From an uncultured Actinomycetes bacterium (GTDB lineage: Bacteria > Actinomycetota > Acidimicrobiia > Acidimicrobiales > RAAP-2), in assembly GCA_903871335.1 (NCBI GenBank), contig CAIQGE010000020.1:1-64000 (forward strand): 64,000 bases of DNA. The letters are read 5' to 3'. This document shows positions 9,285-18,590 of this stretch, piece after piece (position 1 is the stretch's first letter; the number at the start of each line of letters is the position of its first letter). The translations under genes and the position numbers were made by a program. Below the pieces are notes generated by a model. It was not told the origin of the DNA. It saw nothing but the letters and a program-made list of their open reading frames with translations, and made no database searches.

Positions 9285-10569
9285 CGACGAGGACGCGCAG
9301 GGTTTTGACCCGACCGGTGAGATTCCGGTCGTGAGCCCTGTCGATCCTCGCGTCACGATCGTCGGCGCGGAGATTGCCTCCGAAGTTGCCGAATCCGTCG
9401 AAGAAGAATCCATCCTGCCGCACTGGACCGAAGCACCGACCGGTCAGATCCCGGCCGTGTTGTCCCGCGAGTCCGACGCCGTGGTGGACGATCCGTGGGC
9501 GTCGATTCCCGCCCCCGCGTGGCGTGAGGGTGAAGCGGACTGGGTGGCGCACGACGAACAATTCGATCCCTCGCTCCTCGGTGACGCGGTGGTGGCCGAG
9601 GACAAGCAGCCATGGGAATTCAACGACGAGCCCGTCGTCGACGAGGAAGAACTCCTCCACGAGGCGCCGCGTCCGGCGCCCACGCGCGCACAGCGCACAC
9701 GCCGTCCGGCTCGCGAGAACCCCCTCGAAGGTCGCGCCGCACGAGCCGGGACCCAAAAGAACATTCCGGTCGCCATCGCGACGGGCCTGCTCGCTGCCGC
9801 CGCGGTGATTTTGATCTTCATGCTGGGCACCATTCCGGTCATGGTGCTGATCTCGGCGGCTCTCGTACTCGCCTGCGTCGAAGCGTTCGCCGCCTTCCGC
9901 GCGGTGGGTGCCCACCCGGCCACGTTGCTCGGGATCGTCGGCACACTCGCCTTGTCGATCACTTCCTACAACCGTGGTGAGGCGGCGATGCCGCTGGTGA
10001 CCGCGTTGTTCCTCTTTTTCACGGTGCTCTGGTATCTCGGGGCGGAAAAGAAGGTCGACGTCCTCGATGGCGTCGGCGCGACGGTTTTCGTCTACGCGTG
10101 GATCGGGATCCTCGGATCCTTTGCGGCCTTGATGGTCTCACCCATCAATTACCCGAACAAGCACGGCCTCGCCTTCCTGATCGGCGCGATCATTTTGACG
10201 GTCGCCAATGACACGGGCGCCCTGTTCGTGGGCCGCGCTCTCGGACGCCGCAAGTTGGCCCCGGACATTTCTCCCGGCAAGACCGTCGAAGGGTTGATTG
10301 GTGGCACCGTGGTGTCGCTGCTCTTCGCCGCGATCATTTTGCCGATGATCAGTCCGTGGACCATGAAGGACGCTCTGATCATCGGCGTGGCGATTGCGAT
10401 CGTGGCCCCCATTGGAGACCTTTTTGAGTCAATGGTCAAGCGCACCCTCGGACTCAAGGACATGGGTCAGATTTTGCCCGGACACGGTGGTGTGCTCGAC
10501 CGCGTTGACGGACTCCTTTTCGCGCTGCCCGTGACGTATTACCTCGTCCACGTCTTGCACTTGGGCTGA
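9265..10569 (+). CDS. cdsA: phosphatidate cytidylyltransferase with long acidic N-terminal extension
   Basis: Makes CDP-diacylglycerol from phosphatidate and CTP at the membrane. The first 165 or so residues are hydrophilic and acidic (many Asp, Glu and Pro) and have no counterpart in usual CdsA proteins of about 270-300 aa. Then about eight membrane helices follow, with FVGRALGRRKLAPDISPGKT and the CDS signature KRTLGLKDMGQILPGHGG before LDRVDGLLFALP. The GTG start overlaps the end of frr. The extension is in frame throughout; no better start close to the first helix is obvious. Its role is unknown. Confidence 0.93.
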   Translation: MSFLKYDDEDAQGFDPTGEIPVVSPVDPRVTIVGAEIASEVAESVEEESILPHWTEAPTGQIPAVLSRESDAVVDDPWASIPAPAWREGEADWVAHDEQFDPSLLGDAVVAEDKQPWEFNDEPVVDEEELLHEAPRPAPTRAQRTRRPARENPLEGRAARAGTQKNIPVAIATGLLAAAAVILIFMLGTIPVMVLISAALVLACVEAFAAFRAVGAHPATLLGIVGTLALSITSYNRGEAAMPLVTALFLFFTVLWYLGAEKKVDVLDGVGATVFVYAWIGILGSFAALMVSPINYPNKHGLAFLIGAIILTVANDTGALFVGRALGRRKLAPDISPGKTVEGLIGGTVVSLLFAAIILPMISPWTMKDALIIGVAIAIVAPIGDLFESMVKRTLGLKDMGQILPGHGGVLDRVDGLLFALPVTYYLVHVLHLG

Positions 10570-10571
10570 GC

Positions 10572-11747
10572 GTGGCGAACAGAGCGCGCTCGGTGGCGCT
10601 GCTGGGAGCGACGGGCTCGATTGGTCAACAGACCCTGGACGTGCTGCGTAAAGAACCTGATGCTGTGTCGCTCGTCTCCATTGCGGGCGGGCGACGCGTG
10701 GACGATCTGATCGCCATTGCGCGGGAATTCCGCGTGCCGCGTGTCGGTGTGCGTAACGCCGCGGACGCCAGCGTCATCGCCCGTGAGCTACCCGGCGTCG
10801 AGGTCGTCGTGGGCGACGAGGGCCTCAGCGACCTCGCGTCGAACGCGGACGTGGTGGTGAACGCCGTTCTCGGATTCGCGGGTCTGCCGGTGACGCTCGC
10901 GGCGCTCACGTCCGGCCGCCGTCTTGCGCTCGCCAATAAGGAATCTCTCATCGCCGCCGCTCCGCTCGTGGACCGAGCACGCGCGGTTAGTGGCGCCGGG
11001 GAGATCGTGCCCGTGGACTCCGAACACTGCGCGATTTATCAGTCCCTCGCGGGTTCGACGCACGAGACCGGCTACCCCGACGTGCGACGACTGCTCGTGA
11101 CCGCGTCGGGCGGACCCTTTCGAGGCAAGACCCGCGAGGAACTCGAGCACGTGACCAAGCAGGACGCCCTGCAGCACCCGACGTGGTCCATGGGGGAGAA
11201 GATCACGATTGATTCCTCGACCCTCATGAACAAGGGTCTCGAAGTCCTCGAGGCGTCCGCATTGTTTGGGATTTCCGTCGAGCGGGTGGAGGTCGTGGTG
11301 CACCCCCAATCGGTGGTGCATTCCATGGTCGAGTACGTCGACGGCTCCACGATCGCGCAATTGTCGATGCCGGACATGCGTCTACCGATCGCGTACGCGC
11401 TGGGTCGGCCCGTGCGTTTCGACCACGCCTGGGGATCCATCGATTTTTCCACGGCGCTCACTTTGACCTTTGAGCCACCGGACCGCGAGGCGTTTCCGGC
11501 CCTCGACCTCGCCTACGCGGCGGGACGCCGCGGCGGAGCGGCGCCGGCGTGGCTGTCCGCCGCCAACGAAATCGCGGTGGCGTCGTTCCTGGCGGAGGAG
11601 ATCCGTTGGTGCGACATTGTTCCGGTCGTCGAGGGCGTCCTGACGGACTACGTAGACGATCCGCTCGATAGTCTCGAAGCGTTACGGGATAACGACGCGC
11701 GAGCGCGCGCCCTCGCCCGTGAAAGGATCGAGCGCCTGCGCACATGA
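10572..11747 (+). CDS. dxr: 1-deoxy-D-xylulose 5-phosphate reductoisomerase
   Basis: Second step of the MEP isoprenoid pathway (DXP to MEP, NADPH-dependent). GATGSIGQQ (residues 12-20) forms the Rossmann loop. LANKESLIAA, VPVDSEHCAIYQSL and the STLMNKGLEVLEASALFG block carry metal- and substrate-binding residues. The length of 391 aa is normal. It starts at GTG 10572, 3 bp after cdsA, and its stop overlaps the rseP start in ATGA. Together with ispG two genes on it gives two MEP-pathway steps in one operon. Confidence 0.96.
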   Translation: MANRARSVALLGATGSIGQQTLDVLRKEPDAVSLVSIAGGRRVDDLIAIAREFRVPRVGVRNAADASVIARELPGVEVVVGDEGLSDLASNADVVVNAVLGFAGLPVTLAALTSGRRLALANKESLIAAAPLVDRARAVSGAGEIVPVDSEHCAIYQSLAGSTHETGYPDVRRLLVTASGGPFRGKTREELEHVTKQDALQHPTWSMGEKITIDSSTLMNKGLEVLEASALFGISVERVEVVVHPQSVVHSMVEYVDGSTIAQLSMPDMRLPIAYALGRPVRFDHAWGSIDFSTALTLTFEPPDREAFPALDLAYAAGRRGGAAPAWLSAANEIAVASFLAEEIRWCDIVPVVEGVLTDYVDDPLDSLEALRDNDARARALARERIERLRT

Positions 11748-13066
11748 GTACTGATGTGAGCACGTTGAGCGTGGAGAACGACACCCCCGTGGTGAATCCC
11801 GCGCCCTCGGCCGCGAACCGACCCCTGTGGCAGGTGTTCGCCGGTGCCGGCCTCGTCATTGCCGCGCTCTACGCGTGGGGTGGTTGGGCGTTGCCGGTGG
11901 TGGTGGTGTCCATCATTGTCATGGTGATGTTCCACGAACTGGGGCACTTCGCCACCGCGAAATGGACCGGCATGCGAGCGACGGAATTCTTCGTCGGTTT
12001 CGGACCCAAACTCTGGTCCAAGCAGATCGGGGACACGGAATTCGGCATCAAGGGAATTGTCCTCGGCGGGTACGTCCGGATCATTGGCATGACCTCGATG
12101 GAAGAGGTCGCCGACGTTGACGAACCCCGTAGTTTCCGGCAAGCCACTTTTCCTCGTCGCGTGCTCGTCGCTTCCGCGGGTTCGATCATGCACCTCCTCA
12201 TGGCGCTCGTGCTCGCGTGGTGCTCACTCGTCTTCGTCGGACAGATTGCCGGGGAGCACGCGCAGGTGGGCTCCTTTACGCAGTGGGAAGGTCACCCCCA
12301 AAATGCGGCCCAGATCGCGGGGCTGCGTGTGGGTGACACGATCACCTCTCTCGATGGCGTCGCCATTACGTCACTCGATCAATTCGACCAGATCATCGCT
12401 CGGTCCTCCGACGTCGCCTTGCCCGTTGTCGTTGAACGTGACGGCCACACCGTGTCACTTTCCGTCACACCCCGCGACGGGCGCACGATCACGGTCGTGG
12501 GTCAAAAGGAGCCGCTCGTCGCCGCGGATCAGCCGGCGCACGGCTACATCGGTATCAGCGCGGGTGGACAGAGCTTCTATTCCGGGGTGCCGGCGCTCTC
12601 GGCAATCCCGAAGTCCTTCTCCCTCCTGTGGAGCACGCTCGTGTCCACGGTGAGTTACGTCACCCATATCTTCACGCCGTCAGGCATCGGTAGCCTCGCG
12701 CACCAGGTCACCAACAACCAGGCGGCGAGTAACCCGCAGAATCAGTTGAGTCGACCGACATCCATTATCGGCGCGGCGAACATCGCCGACCAACTCGCGG
12801 CGGTCAACCCCGCCAATTTGTTCGTCGTCTTCATGGCCCTCAACCTCTCGGTCGGGGTGCTCAACATGCTGCCGATGCTCCCACTCGACGGTGGGCACGT
12901 CGCCATTGCCGTCTACGAACGTCTTCGCAGCCGCCGAGGACGCCCGGCCTATCACGCCGACGCCGCCAAATTGCTGCCCGTGATCTACGGATTCGTCTTT
13001 GTTCTGTTCATGATTTTCGCGTCCACCATTTATTTGGACATCACGCACCCAGTTTCTTTGCCGTAA
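11744..13066 (+). CDS. rseP: RseP-like site-2 (M50) zinc metalloprotease
   Basis: Intramembrane protease of the site-2 family. The zinc motif HELGH is at residues 64-68 inside the second hydrophobic segment. A PDZ domain covers roughly residues 150-235 (IAGLRVGDTITSLDGVAI). The C-terminal LNMLPMLPLDGGHV supplies the third zinc ligand (LDG). Length is 440 aa with about four membrane helices. It is placed dxr-rseP-ispG, the usual actinobacterial and clostridial order. In mycobacteria the homologue (Rip1) cleaves anti-sigma factors; the substrate here cannot be inferred. Confidence 0.93.
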   Translation: MSTDVSTLSVENDTPVVNPAPSAANRPLWQVFAGAGLVIAALYAWGGWALPVVVVSIIVMVMFHELGHFATAKWTGMRATEFFVGFGPKLWSKQIGDTEFGIKGIVLGGYVRIIGMTSMEEVADVDEPRSFRQATFPRRVLVASAGSIMHLLMALVLAWCSLVFVGQIAGEHAQVGSFTQWEGHPQNAAQIAGLRVGDTITSLDGVAITSLDQFDQIIARSSDVALPVVVERDGHTVSLSVTPRDGRTITVVGQKEPLVAADQPAHGYIGISAGGQSFYSGVPALSAIPKSFSLLWSTLVSTVSYVTHIFTPSGIGSLAHQVTNNQAASNPQNQLSRPTSIIGAANIADQLAAVNPANLFVVFMALNLSVGVLNMLPMLPLDGGHVAIAVYERLRSRRGRPAYHADAAKLLPVIYGFVFVLFMIFASTIYLDITHPVSLP

Positions 13067-13103
13067 CGAGCGGCGAGCGCGAGGAACACGGCAGAATGGT
13101 CCC

Positions 13104-14348
13104 GTGGAAATCGTCTCGAACCTGCTCACGCCGCGTCGCAAGACCCGCCAGATCGCACTCGGATCGGTGAAGGTGGGTGGGGATGCACCGGTGTCGGTGC
13201 AGTCCATGACCACCACCAAGACCGCCGACGTCAACGGCACCCTGGAGCAGATCTACGCCCTGGCCGCCGCGGGCGCCGACATCGTGCGCTGCACCTGCAA
13301 TGAGACGGCCGCCGCGGAGGGGCTCGCCCAGATCGTGCCGCGATCGCCCGTGCCGATCGTGGCCGACATTCACTTTCACGTCGAGATGGCGTTGGCGGCT
13401 CTCGAAGCGGGGGTCCACGGGCTTCGCCTCAACCCCGGCAATCTCCGCAAGCCCTCGGAAATCAAACTGGTGGCCAGCGAGGCGAAGGATCGTGGCGTAC
13501 CCATTCGCATCGGCGTGAATGCGGGTTCTCTGCACCCGGAGATCTACGAGCGCTTCGGTGGCGCGACGCCCGAAGCATTGGTGGAGTCCGCTCGTCAGGA
13601 ACTCGCGTACTTCGAGGAAGTCGGTTTCTCGGACGTCAAGATCTCGGTTAAGGCGTCCTCGGTCGCCACCATGATCGCCGCCTACCGACTGGCGTCAGAA
13701 ACCTTTGACCACCCGTTGCACTTGGGTGTCACCGAGGCGGGTCCGCTGCCCGGAGGACTTCTGAAGGGCACCGCCGGCATTGCGACACTGCTCGCTGAAG
13801 GCATTGGCGACACCATTCGGTACTCGCTCACGGCCGATCCCGTCGAGGAGGCGAAGGCCGGTCGTCAATTGCTCGAGGCCCTCGGACTCCGCGAGCGCAA
13901 GGGACTGGACCTCATTGCCTGCCCGAGCTGTGGCCGCGCGGAGGTCGACGTCATTGCGGTCGCCAACGCGGCCCAAGCGGCGTTGCAGGAACTCAATCTG
14001 CCGATCCAAGTCGCGGTCATGGGATGCGTAGTGAACGGACCGGGTGAGGCCCGTCACGCGGACCTCGGCATCGCCGCCGGCCGCAAGCGTGGACACCTCT
14101 TCATTCGGGGCCAGATCATCCGGGTCGTGCCCGAGGACGAAATGGTCGCCGCGCTGGTCGATGAGGCGAAGAAGTTGGCGGCTGAAGGTGTCGAGGCGCG
14201 TCTCGCCGCACGCGACCTGTCAGCCGAAAAAGAGGCCGAAGCCGATCGCGCCGCGCTGCTCGACGCCAAGGGTCTCGACGCCAACCACGCCACGGAGCGC
14301 ATCGAGAAGATTCGTCGCCGCACGGAGGGTGACGACTCCTCTCACTAG
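13104..14348 (+). CDS. ispG: 4-hydroxy-3-methylbut-2-enyl diphosphate synthase (flavodoxin/ferredoxin)
   Basis: Penultimate step of the MEP pathway, a 4Fe-4S enzyme. The TIM-barrel part has VSVQSMTTTKTADV and IVADIHFHVEMAL. The cluster domain has CPSCGRAEVD with Cys273 and Cys276, then GCVVNGPGEARHADLG with Cys308 and the Glu ligand. Length is 414 aa from GTG 13104, with a Lys/Glu/Ala-rich tail of about 45 residues after the cluster domain. It follows rseP by 37 bp and precedes proS. Confidence 0.96.
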   Translation: MEIVSNLLTPRRKTRQIALGSVKVGGDAPVSVQSMTTTKTADVNGTLEQIYALAAAGADIVRCTCNETAAAEGLAQIVPRSPVPIVADIHFHVEMALAALEAGVHGLRLNPGNLRKPSEIKLVASEAKDRGVPIRIGVNAGSLHPEIYERFGGATPEALVESARQELAYFEEVGFSDVKISVKASSVATMIAAYRLASETFDHPLHLGVTEAGPLPGGLLKGTAGIATLLAEGIGDTIRYSLTADPVEEAKAGRQLLEALGLRERKGLDLIACPSCGRAEVDVIAVANAAQAALQELNLPIQVAVMGCVVNGPGEARHADLGIAAGRKRGHLFIRGQIIRVVPEDEMVAALVDEAKKLAAEGVEARLAARDLSAEKEAEADRAALLDAKGLDANHATERIEKIRRRTEGDDSSH

Positions 14349-14374
14349 GCTTGGCGCACCAACAAAGGAGCACC

Positions 14375-15781
14375 GTGGCATCCCCGAACGTTTTGACCGC
14401 ACCGAGCGACGATTTTCCCCGCTGGTATCAAGACGTCGTCGCCAAGGCCGAGATGGCCGACAACGGCCCGGTGCGCGGCACCATGGTGATTCGCCCCTAC
14501 GGCTACGCCATTTGGGAGCGCATGCAGGCCGCCATTGACGAACGCATCAAGTTGGCGGGTGCCGAAAATGCGTATTTTCCTTTGTTTATCCCTCAGAGTT
14601 ACCTCGCCAAAGAAGCGGAACACGTCGAGGGCTTCAGTCCCGAACTGGCGGTCGTGACGCACGCGGGCGGCGAAGAACTCGCCGAGCCCATCGTGGTTCG
14701 CCCGACGTCGGAGACGGTGATTGGTGAATTCATGGCGAAGTGGATCCAGTCGCATCGCGATCTGCCGCTGCTGCTTAATCAGTGGGCCAACGTGGTGCGG
14801 TGGGAGATGCGCCCTCGGTTGTTCCTGCGCTCTTCGGAGTTCCTCTGGCAGGAGGGTCACACGGCGCACGCCACCTACGAGGACGCTTCCGCCTACGCCA
14901 CCACCGTTCACCGCGACGTCTACAACGACTTCCTCGTGAACGTGCTCGCCATGGCCAGTCACCTCGGCATCAAACCGCCGAGTGAGCGTTTCGCCGGCGC
15001 CATCAACACCATGACCGCCGAGGGCATCATGGGCGACGGCAAGGCCCTGCAGCTGGCGACGAGCCACGAGCTCGGACAGAATTTCGCCAAGGCCTTCGAC
15101 ATTGTGTTCCAGAGCGACGAAGGTCAAAGTCAGCACTGCTGGACGACGTCCTGGGGTGCATCCACGCGACTCGTGGGTGGACTCATCATGGGTCACGGGG
15201 ACGAGAACGGCTTGGTGGTGCCGCCGCGACTTGCGCCCACGCAAGTCGTGCTCCTGCCCGTGCGTGAGGACGACGAGTTGGCGACCGTCTGTGACCGACT
15301 GGCGGCGGATATGCGCGCCGCCGGCGTGCGCGTGAAGATCGACGCCGGCCGCGGCAGTTTTGGTCGCCGCGTCACCGACTGGGAGATCAAGGGTGTGCCG
15401 CTGCGGGTCGAAGTTGGTCCGCGCGACCTCGCCAATGGCCTGGTGACCGTGGCGCGTCGCGACACCGGAGAGAAGTTGCCGGTGACCCTCGACGCTCTCG
15501 CGAACGTGGTACCCGAGCTTCTCGAGTCCATGCAGAACGACCTTCTCGCGGCCTCGCGAGCTCGACTCGCGGCGAAGACCACCGACGTCTCGACGTTTGA
15601 AGAGGCGATCGCCGCCGCCGAGACCGGTTTCGCGCGTTTGCCGTGGTCCATCGTGGAGCCGCGCGAGAAGGAACTCAAGGCGCACGCCCTCACGGTGCGC
15701 TGCCTGCAGCGTGCGGACGGTTCGATCCCGCAGAACGGTGACGAGCCCGACCTCGTGTGTTTCGTCGCGCGCTCGTACTAG
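14375..15781 (+). CDS. proS: prolyl-tRNA synthetase, archaeal/eukaryotic-like short type
   Basis: Charges tRNA-Pro. From GTG 14375, which has AAAGGAG at ideal distance, the protein is 468 aa; the in-frame TTG at 14351 lacks such a site. Class II motifs are seen in VRPTSETVIGEFMAKWI, NQWANVVRWEMRPRLFLR and LFLRSSEFLWQEGHTAHAT. There is no bacterial-type INS editing insertion between motifs 2 and 3, and the C-terminus ends in LVCFVARSY. This is the archaeal/eukaryotic-type ProRS, which also occurs in some bacteria. The short ORF upstream on this frame is only the start ambiguity, not a separate gene. Confidence 0.94.
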   Translation: MASPNVLTAPSDDFPRWYQDVVAKAEMADNGPVRGTMVIRPYGYAIWERMQAAIDERIKLAGAENAYFPLFIPQSYLAKEAEHVEGFSPELAVVTHAGGEELAEPIVVRPTSETVIGEFMAKWIQSHRDLPLLLNQWANVVRWEMRPRLFLRSSEFLWQEGHTAHATYEDASAYATTVHRDVYNDFLVNVLAMASHLGIKPPSERFAGAINTMTAEGIMGDGKALQLATSHELGQNFAKAFDIVFQSDEGQSQHCWTTSWGASTRLVGGLIMGHGDENGLVVPPRLAPTQVVLLPVREDDELATVCDRLAADMRAAGVRVKIDAGRGSFGRRVTDWEIKGVPLRVEVGPRDLANGLVTVARRDTGEKLPVTLDALANVVPELLESMQNDLLAASRARLAAKTTDVSTFEEAIAAAETGFARLPWSIVEPREKELKAHALTVRCLQRADGSIPQNGDEPDLVCFVARSY

Positions 15782-15790
15782 TTTCGGGGC

Positions 15791-17050
15791 GTGATCACGT
15801 CCGAGCCGGAGGGCGGTGCTGACGAGGCGGCTGGCTCGCCCGAGAGTGTGGCTGACGTGCAACTCGAAGGTCGCCGACGTTGGTATCGACGTCCTCGCGG
15901 GATTTTCGCCTGCGGCGGAGTCATTGTTGCCATTGTGCTTGTGGTGTCTCTCTTCAGCGGCGACACACAATGGGTGCAAGTGTCGAACCCCATTGCGAAC
16001 ACCGGCAACATGTCCACGGTCTCGTGTTCGCCGGCTGGGTGCGCCATATTGGGTGAGAGCGACCTGGTTTTATGGTTGGGCCGAGGAGATGACTCCTGGA
16101 AGGTGCAAAGTCCCCCGGCCTCCATTCAATACAGCGGAAACATCGCCATTTCGTGTGCGCGAGACAGTTGCTGGGAAACGGACGGGTCAGGAGACTTGGC
16201 ATCGATTCCAACAGGCGTCACCGAGGGGAGCCGGTCAAAAGCTCAGCCTTTCGGGGACTGGTTTTCGGGGGGCTTCTCTTGCGCTCCCGAGTTCCAGGGA
16301 CTGTGCGTGAATCTACGTGATTGGGACATCAGCTCAAATGGATTGGGCCCGCGGGATCCGCAGGTCCTTGATGTGTATCGGACGGTTTTCGGTACGTTGA
16401 ACTCCTTGCGCGAGCCCATCGACCTCAAAGTCGGCGTCCCACTAACCCCCGATTGTGTCAACAACGAGGTGTGTTTCGCCCTGGGTTCGCCCGGAGGGAC
16501 CGGCGTCTGGCGAACAATGGACGCCGGACGAACGTGGACGCCGCAGGCATCGACCGGCGCCTGGAACGACACGAGCGCAATCTCATGCACATCCACCTCA
16601 TCGTGTGCCGTCAGCCGAGGGAGTTCGGTGTATTTCACCACTGACGCGGGACGTTCGTGGCGAAAGAGCGTGGTGTCGGACTTCGCCCGCGAGCAAGAGG
16701 AATGTGTCTCGGCTGATGGTTCCGTCGGAAATTGCGACGACCCGCGTGTATATGACCAGCGAGCAACCGTAAACGCGCTGACCTGCCTCTCGGCAGAATG
16801 GTGTTTGGCCGGCTCTCAGGGCAACCTCAACGTCTCCTGGTTTACGACGAAAAAGCCCTCCGGATTGAACTATCCCGAAGGCGGCATCGAAGTCACCTCA
16901 AACGGAGGTCGAACATGGACCGCGGAATCCATCCCGTCGAACGTGGCGATTGATTCGATTGCGTGTGAGTCACGCCATTCGTGCTGGGCCGTGGGTGAGA
17001 CTTCGTCAGTCGATAATCCTCAAGGTGTCATTCTCCGACTCGCCTCGTAG
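15791..17050 (+). CDS. membrane-anchored Cys-pair/Asp-box repeat protein, function unknown
   Basis: A 419-residue protein with a basic cytosolic N-terminus, one membrane helix at about residues 36-55 and a large exported domain. The domain repeats a short pattern in which a pair of Cys brackets 4-6 residues before a Gly: VSCSPAGCAILGE, ISCARDSCWE, ISCTSTSSCAVSRG, LTCLSAEWCLAGS and IACESRHSCWAVGE. Several repeats are followed by Asp-box turns (TMDAGRTW, TTDAGRSW, TSNGGRTW). This suggests a disulfide-pinned beta-propeller. Asp-boxes occur in sialidases and many unrelated propellers, so no enzyme activity is claimed. It follows proS by 9 bp. Confidence 0.8.
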   Translation: MITSEPEGGADEAAGSPESVADVQLEGRRRWYRRPRGIFACGGVIVAIVLVVSLFSGDTQWVQVSNPIANTGNMSTVSCSPAGCAILGESDLVLWLGRGDDSWKVQSPPASIQYSGNIAISCARDSCWETDGSGDLASIPTGVTEGSRSKAQPFGDWFSGGFSCAPEFQGLCVNLRDWDISSNGLGPRDPQVLDVYRTVFGTLNSLREPIDLKVGVPLTPDCVNNEVCFALGSPGGTGVWRTMDAGRTWTPQASTGAWNDTSAISCTSTSSCAVSRGSSVYFTTDAGRSWRKSVVSDFAREQEECVSADGSVGNCDDPRVYDQRATVNALTCLSAEWCLAGSQGNLNVSWFTTKKPSGLNYPEGGIEVTSNGGRTWTAESIPSNVAIDSIACESRHSCWAVGETSSVDNPQGVILRLAS

Positions 17051-17111
17051 GGGGGAGGAGCGTCGAACTCGAAGAGTCGCTTGTCGGGCCGCCAGGCGTC
17101 CAGTTCCGTAG

Positions 17112-17150
17112 ACACAGCATTCGGCGTTTAGTGGAGTTCTGAGTGGTTTT
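17112..17150 (+). repeat. repeat copy A (degenerate)
   Basis: Shares CAGCATTCGGCGT and TTAGTGGAG with copy B, 170 bp further on, and CGTTTAGTGGAG with the inverted copy C. The 3' half (after TGGAG) has diverged. It looks like a decayed duplicate of the terminal repeat-like sequence. Confidence 0.55.
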
Positions 17151-17282
17151 AGAGCCAGACCGACCGAATTTTGGCGAATTAGCTGCACGAAATATCTGAT
17201 CAGTCAGGGGCGCCCTTGCTACAGCTTCGTCCAGGTTGCGCATTGAGCCAACATGCGCCATCGGCTGCGCCATTATCGCAGG

Positions 17283-17320
17283 CAGCATTCGGCGTGTAGT
17301 GGAGATTTTGGTTGATTTTG
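17283..17320 (+). repeat. repeat copy B (left arm of inverted pair)
   Basis: Contains TGGAGATTTTGGTTGATTT, found exactly in inverted orientation in copy C at 18591-18630; identity extends a few bases further on the left. Copies B and C face each other across the rhuM-fic gene, about 1.3 kb apart, like the ends of a small mobile unit. Confidence 0.65.
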
Positions 17321-17461
17321 CTCCATAACGACTCTGTATGGGCGATTTGCGTACTTGTCAAGGGGGCAAGCTCGCTGACCAATGCACTGGCGGGAGTTGG
17401 CCAGCAGACGGGTAGATCTGCCATTCGACCCTGCGTAAATGAAACAGTCTCGTGGTCGCTG

Positions 17462-18418
17462 TTAGAGGTCTGTCCCTGAGAGCATGCGGGTGATCAATGC
17501 CACCATGAGGTCCTTCTCGCTCGGGTCACTCATGGCCACCATTAGCGTCATGGCGGCCAGGGCGTTGTTGGAGATCCTTGGTTTGCCGTCGATATCGTGG
17601 AGGATGCCGTTTCGGTCGAGGAAGGTAACAAAGAGGGCGGCGGCGCTGCGCTTATTCCCGTCGGCCAGGGGATGGTCCTTGACGACTAGGTACAGCAGGT
17701 TGGCCGCCTTGTCCTCTACGGTCGGGTAGATGTCTTGACTACCGAAGCCCTGGTAGACGGCACCGATGGTTCCATCTAGTTTGTCCTGAGGGTCGTGTCC
17801 GAAAAGCTTGTCCTGAGGGAACTCGGCGCCCACGCGGCTAATGATGGCCCTAGCCTCCTCGACGGTGAGTTCCCAGCCAGGTTCAGCCCCATCATGGATG
17901 GAAATGTGGCCTTCGTCGTATTCGCGGAGCAGCTGCAGACCTGGGATATAGCCTGCGAGTACGTCAGCTACACCGGAGACGAGTTCGTTGTCCGCTCGCG
18001 ACAGCAGGCGCACGATCGACCCGAGCTCGTCCAGGCGCTTGCTATTGATAGCCACGCCCGTAACGATGTAGTCCTTGAGTATGTTGCTCGCCCAGCGGCG
18101 AAACTGTATTGCCCGCCCGGAGTTCGCTCGGTATCCGACAGCGAGGATGACGTCCAGGCTGTAGTACGTCACGGGGCGGTCGGAAGAAGGAATTTGCGTT
18201 TTTCGCAAATTGCTTTCTTGATCCACCTCTTCATCAGCGAATACGTTGTTGATGTGACGGGATACGTTAGATCTAGCAATTCCAAATAATTCTTCAATTT
18301 GGGCCTGCGAAGCCCAAATCGTTTCTCGTTCCGGATCGAACGGCAAGGAAAGCTCTACCCCGGGACCAGCGTAGACAACAATCTTTTGGGCCAAGTCACC
18401 AGAAATCTTTTCAGGCAC
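17462..18418 (-). CDS. RhuM-Fic fusion protein (virulence RhuM family with Fic/Doc domain)
   Basis: The N-terminal part (about residues 15-120) has the RhuM pattern: ETIWASQAQIEELFGIARS, HINNVF, YYSLDVILAVGYRANS and FRRWASNILKDYIVTG. A linker leads to a Fic/Doc fold (about 180-310) with the active-site loop HPLADGNKRSAAALFVTFL at 249-267. His249, Asp252, Gly253, Asn254, Lys255 and Arg256 match HxFx(D/E)GN(K/R)R, but the Phe is Leu. Fic enzymes transfer AMP or phosphate to protein hydroxyls, and Doc-type members are toxins. The GTG start at 18418 has GAGGAGA at good spacing. It lies in an AT-rich island with an HTH gene upstream in the same direction. The target is unknown. Confidence 0.85.
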   Translation of the reverse strand: MPEKISGDLAQKIVVYAGPGVELSLPFDPERETIWASQAQIEELFGIARSNVSRHINNVFADEEVDQESNLRKTQIPSSDRPVTYYSLDVILAVGYRANSGRAIQFRRWASNILKDYIVTGVAINSKRLDELGSIVRLLSRADNELVSGVADVLAGYIPGLQLLREYDEGHISIHDGAEPGWELTVEEARAIISRVGAEFPQDKLFGHDPQDKLDGTIGAVYQGFGSQDIYPTVEDKAANLLYLVVKDHPLADGNKRSAAALFVTFLDRNGILHDIDGKPRISNNALAAMTLMVAMSDPSEKDLMVALITRMLSGTDL

Positions 18419-18590
18419 GGCTCTCCTCGTCAGGACATCGGGGACAGGGCTTCATGCGAAGAACCGTGCCCATCCGGTTTTACCATGCACTCGACTCTCA
18501 GCAACGATCGGAGAGCCGTTCATTGCTCAAGCGGGCTAGGAGCCAGATCCGCGGATAAGAAATAAATCGCCTACGTAGAGATATTTGAGA

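Larger units (their letters stand above)
17051..17461. other. intergenic, AT-richer, with two imperfect direct repeats
   Basis: There is no convincing gene here. Two related segments are present at 17112-17150 and 17283-17320 (listed separately). Both resemble a third, inverted copy at 18591-18630 beyond the rhuM-fic gene. Base composition falls well below the flanking housekeeping genes, marking the left edge of an accessory island. Confidence 0.6.

Noticed and set aside
14345-15979. 544-codon minus-strand open frame opposite proS
   Set aside because: Antisense shadow of prolyl-tRNA synthetase; His- and Gly-rich without a domain.
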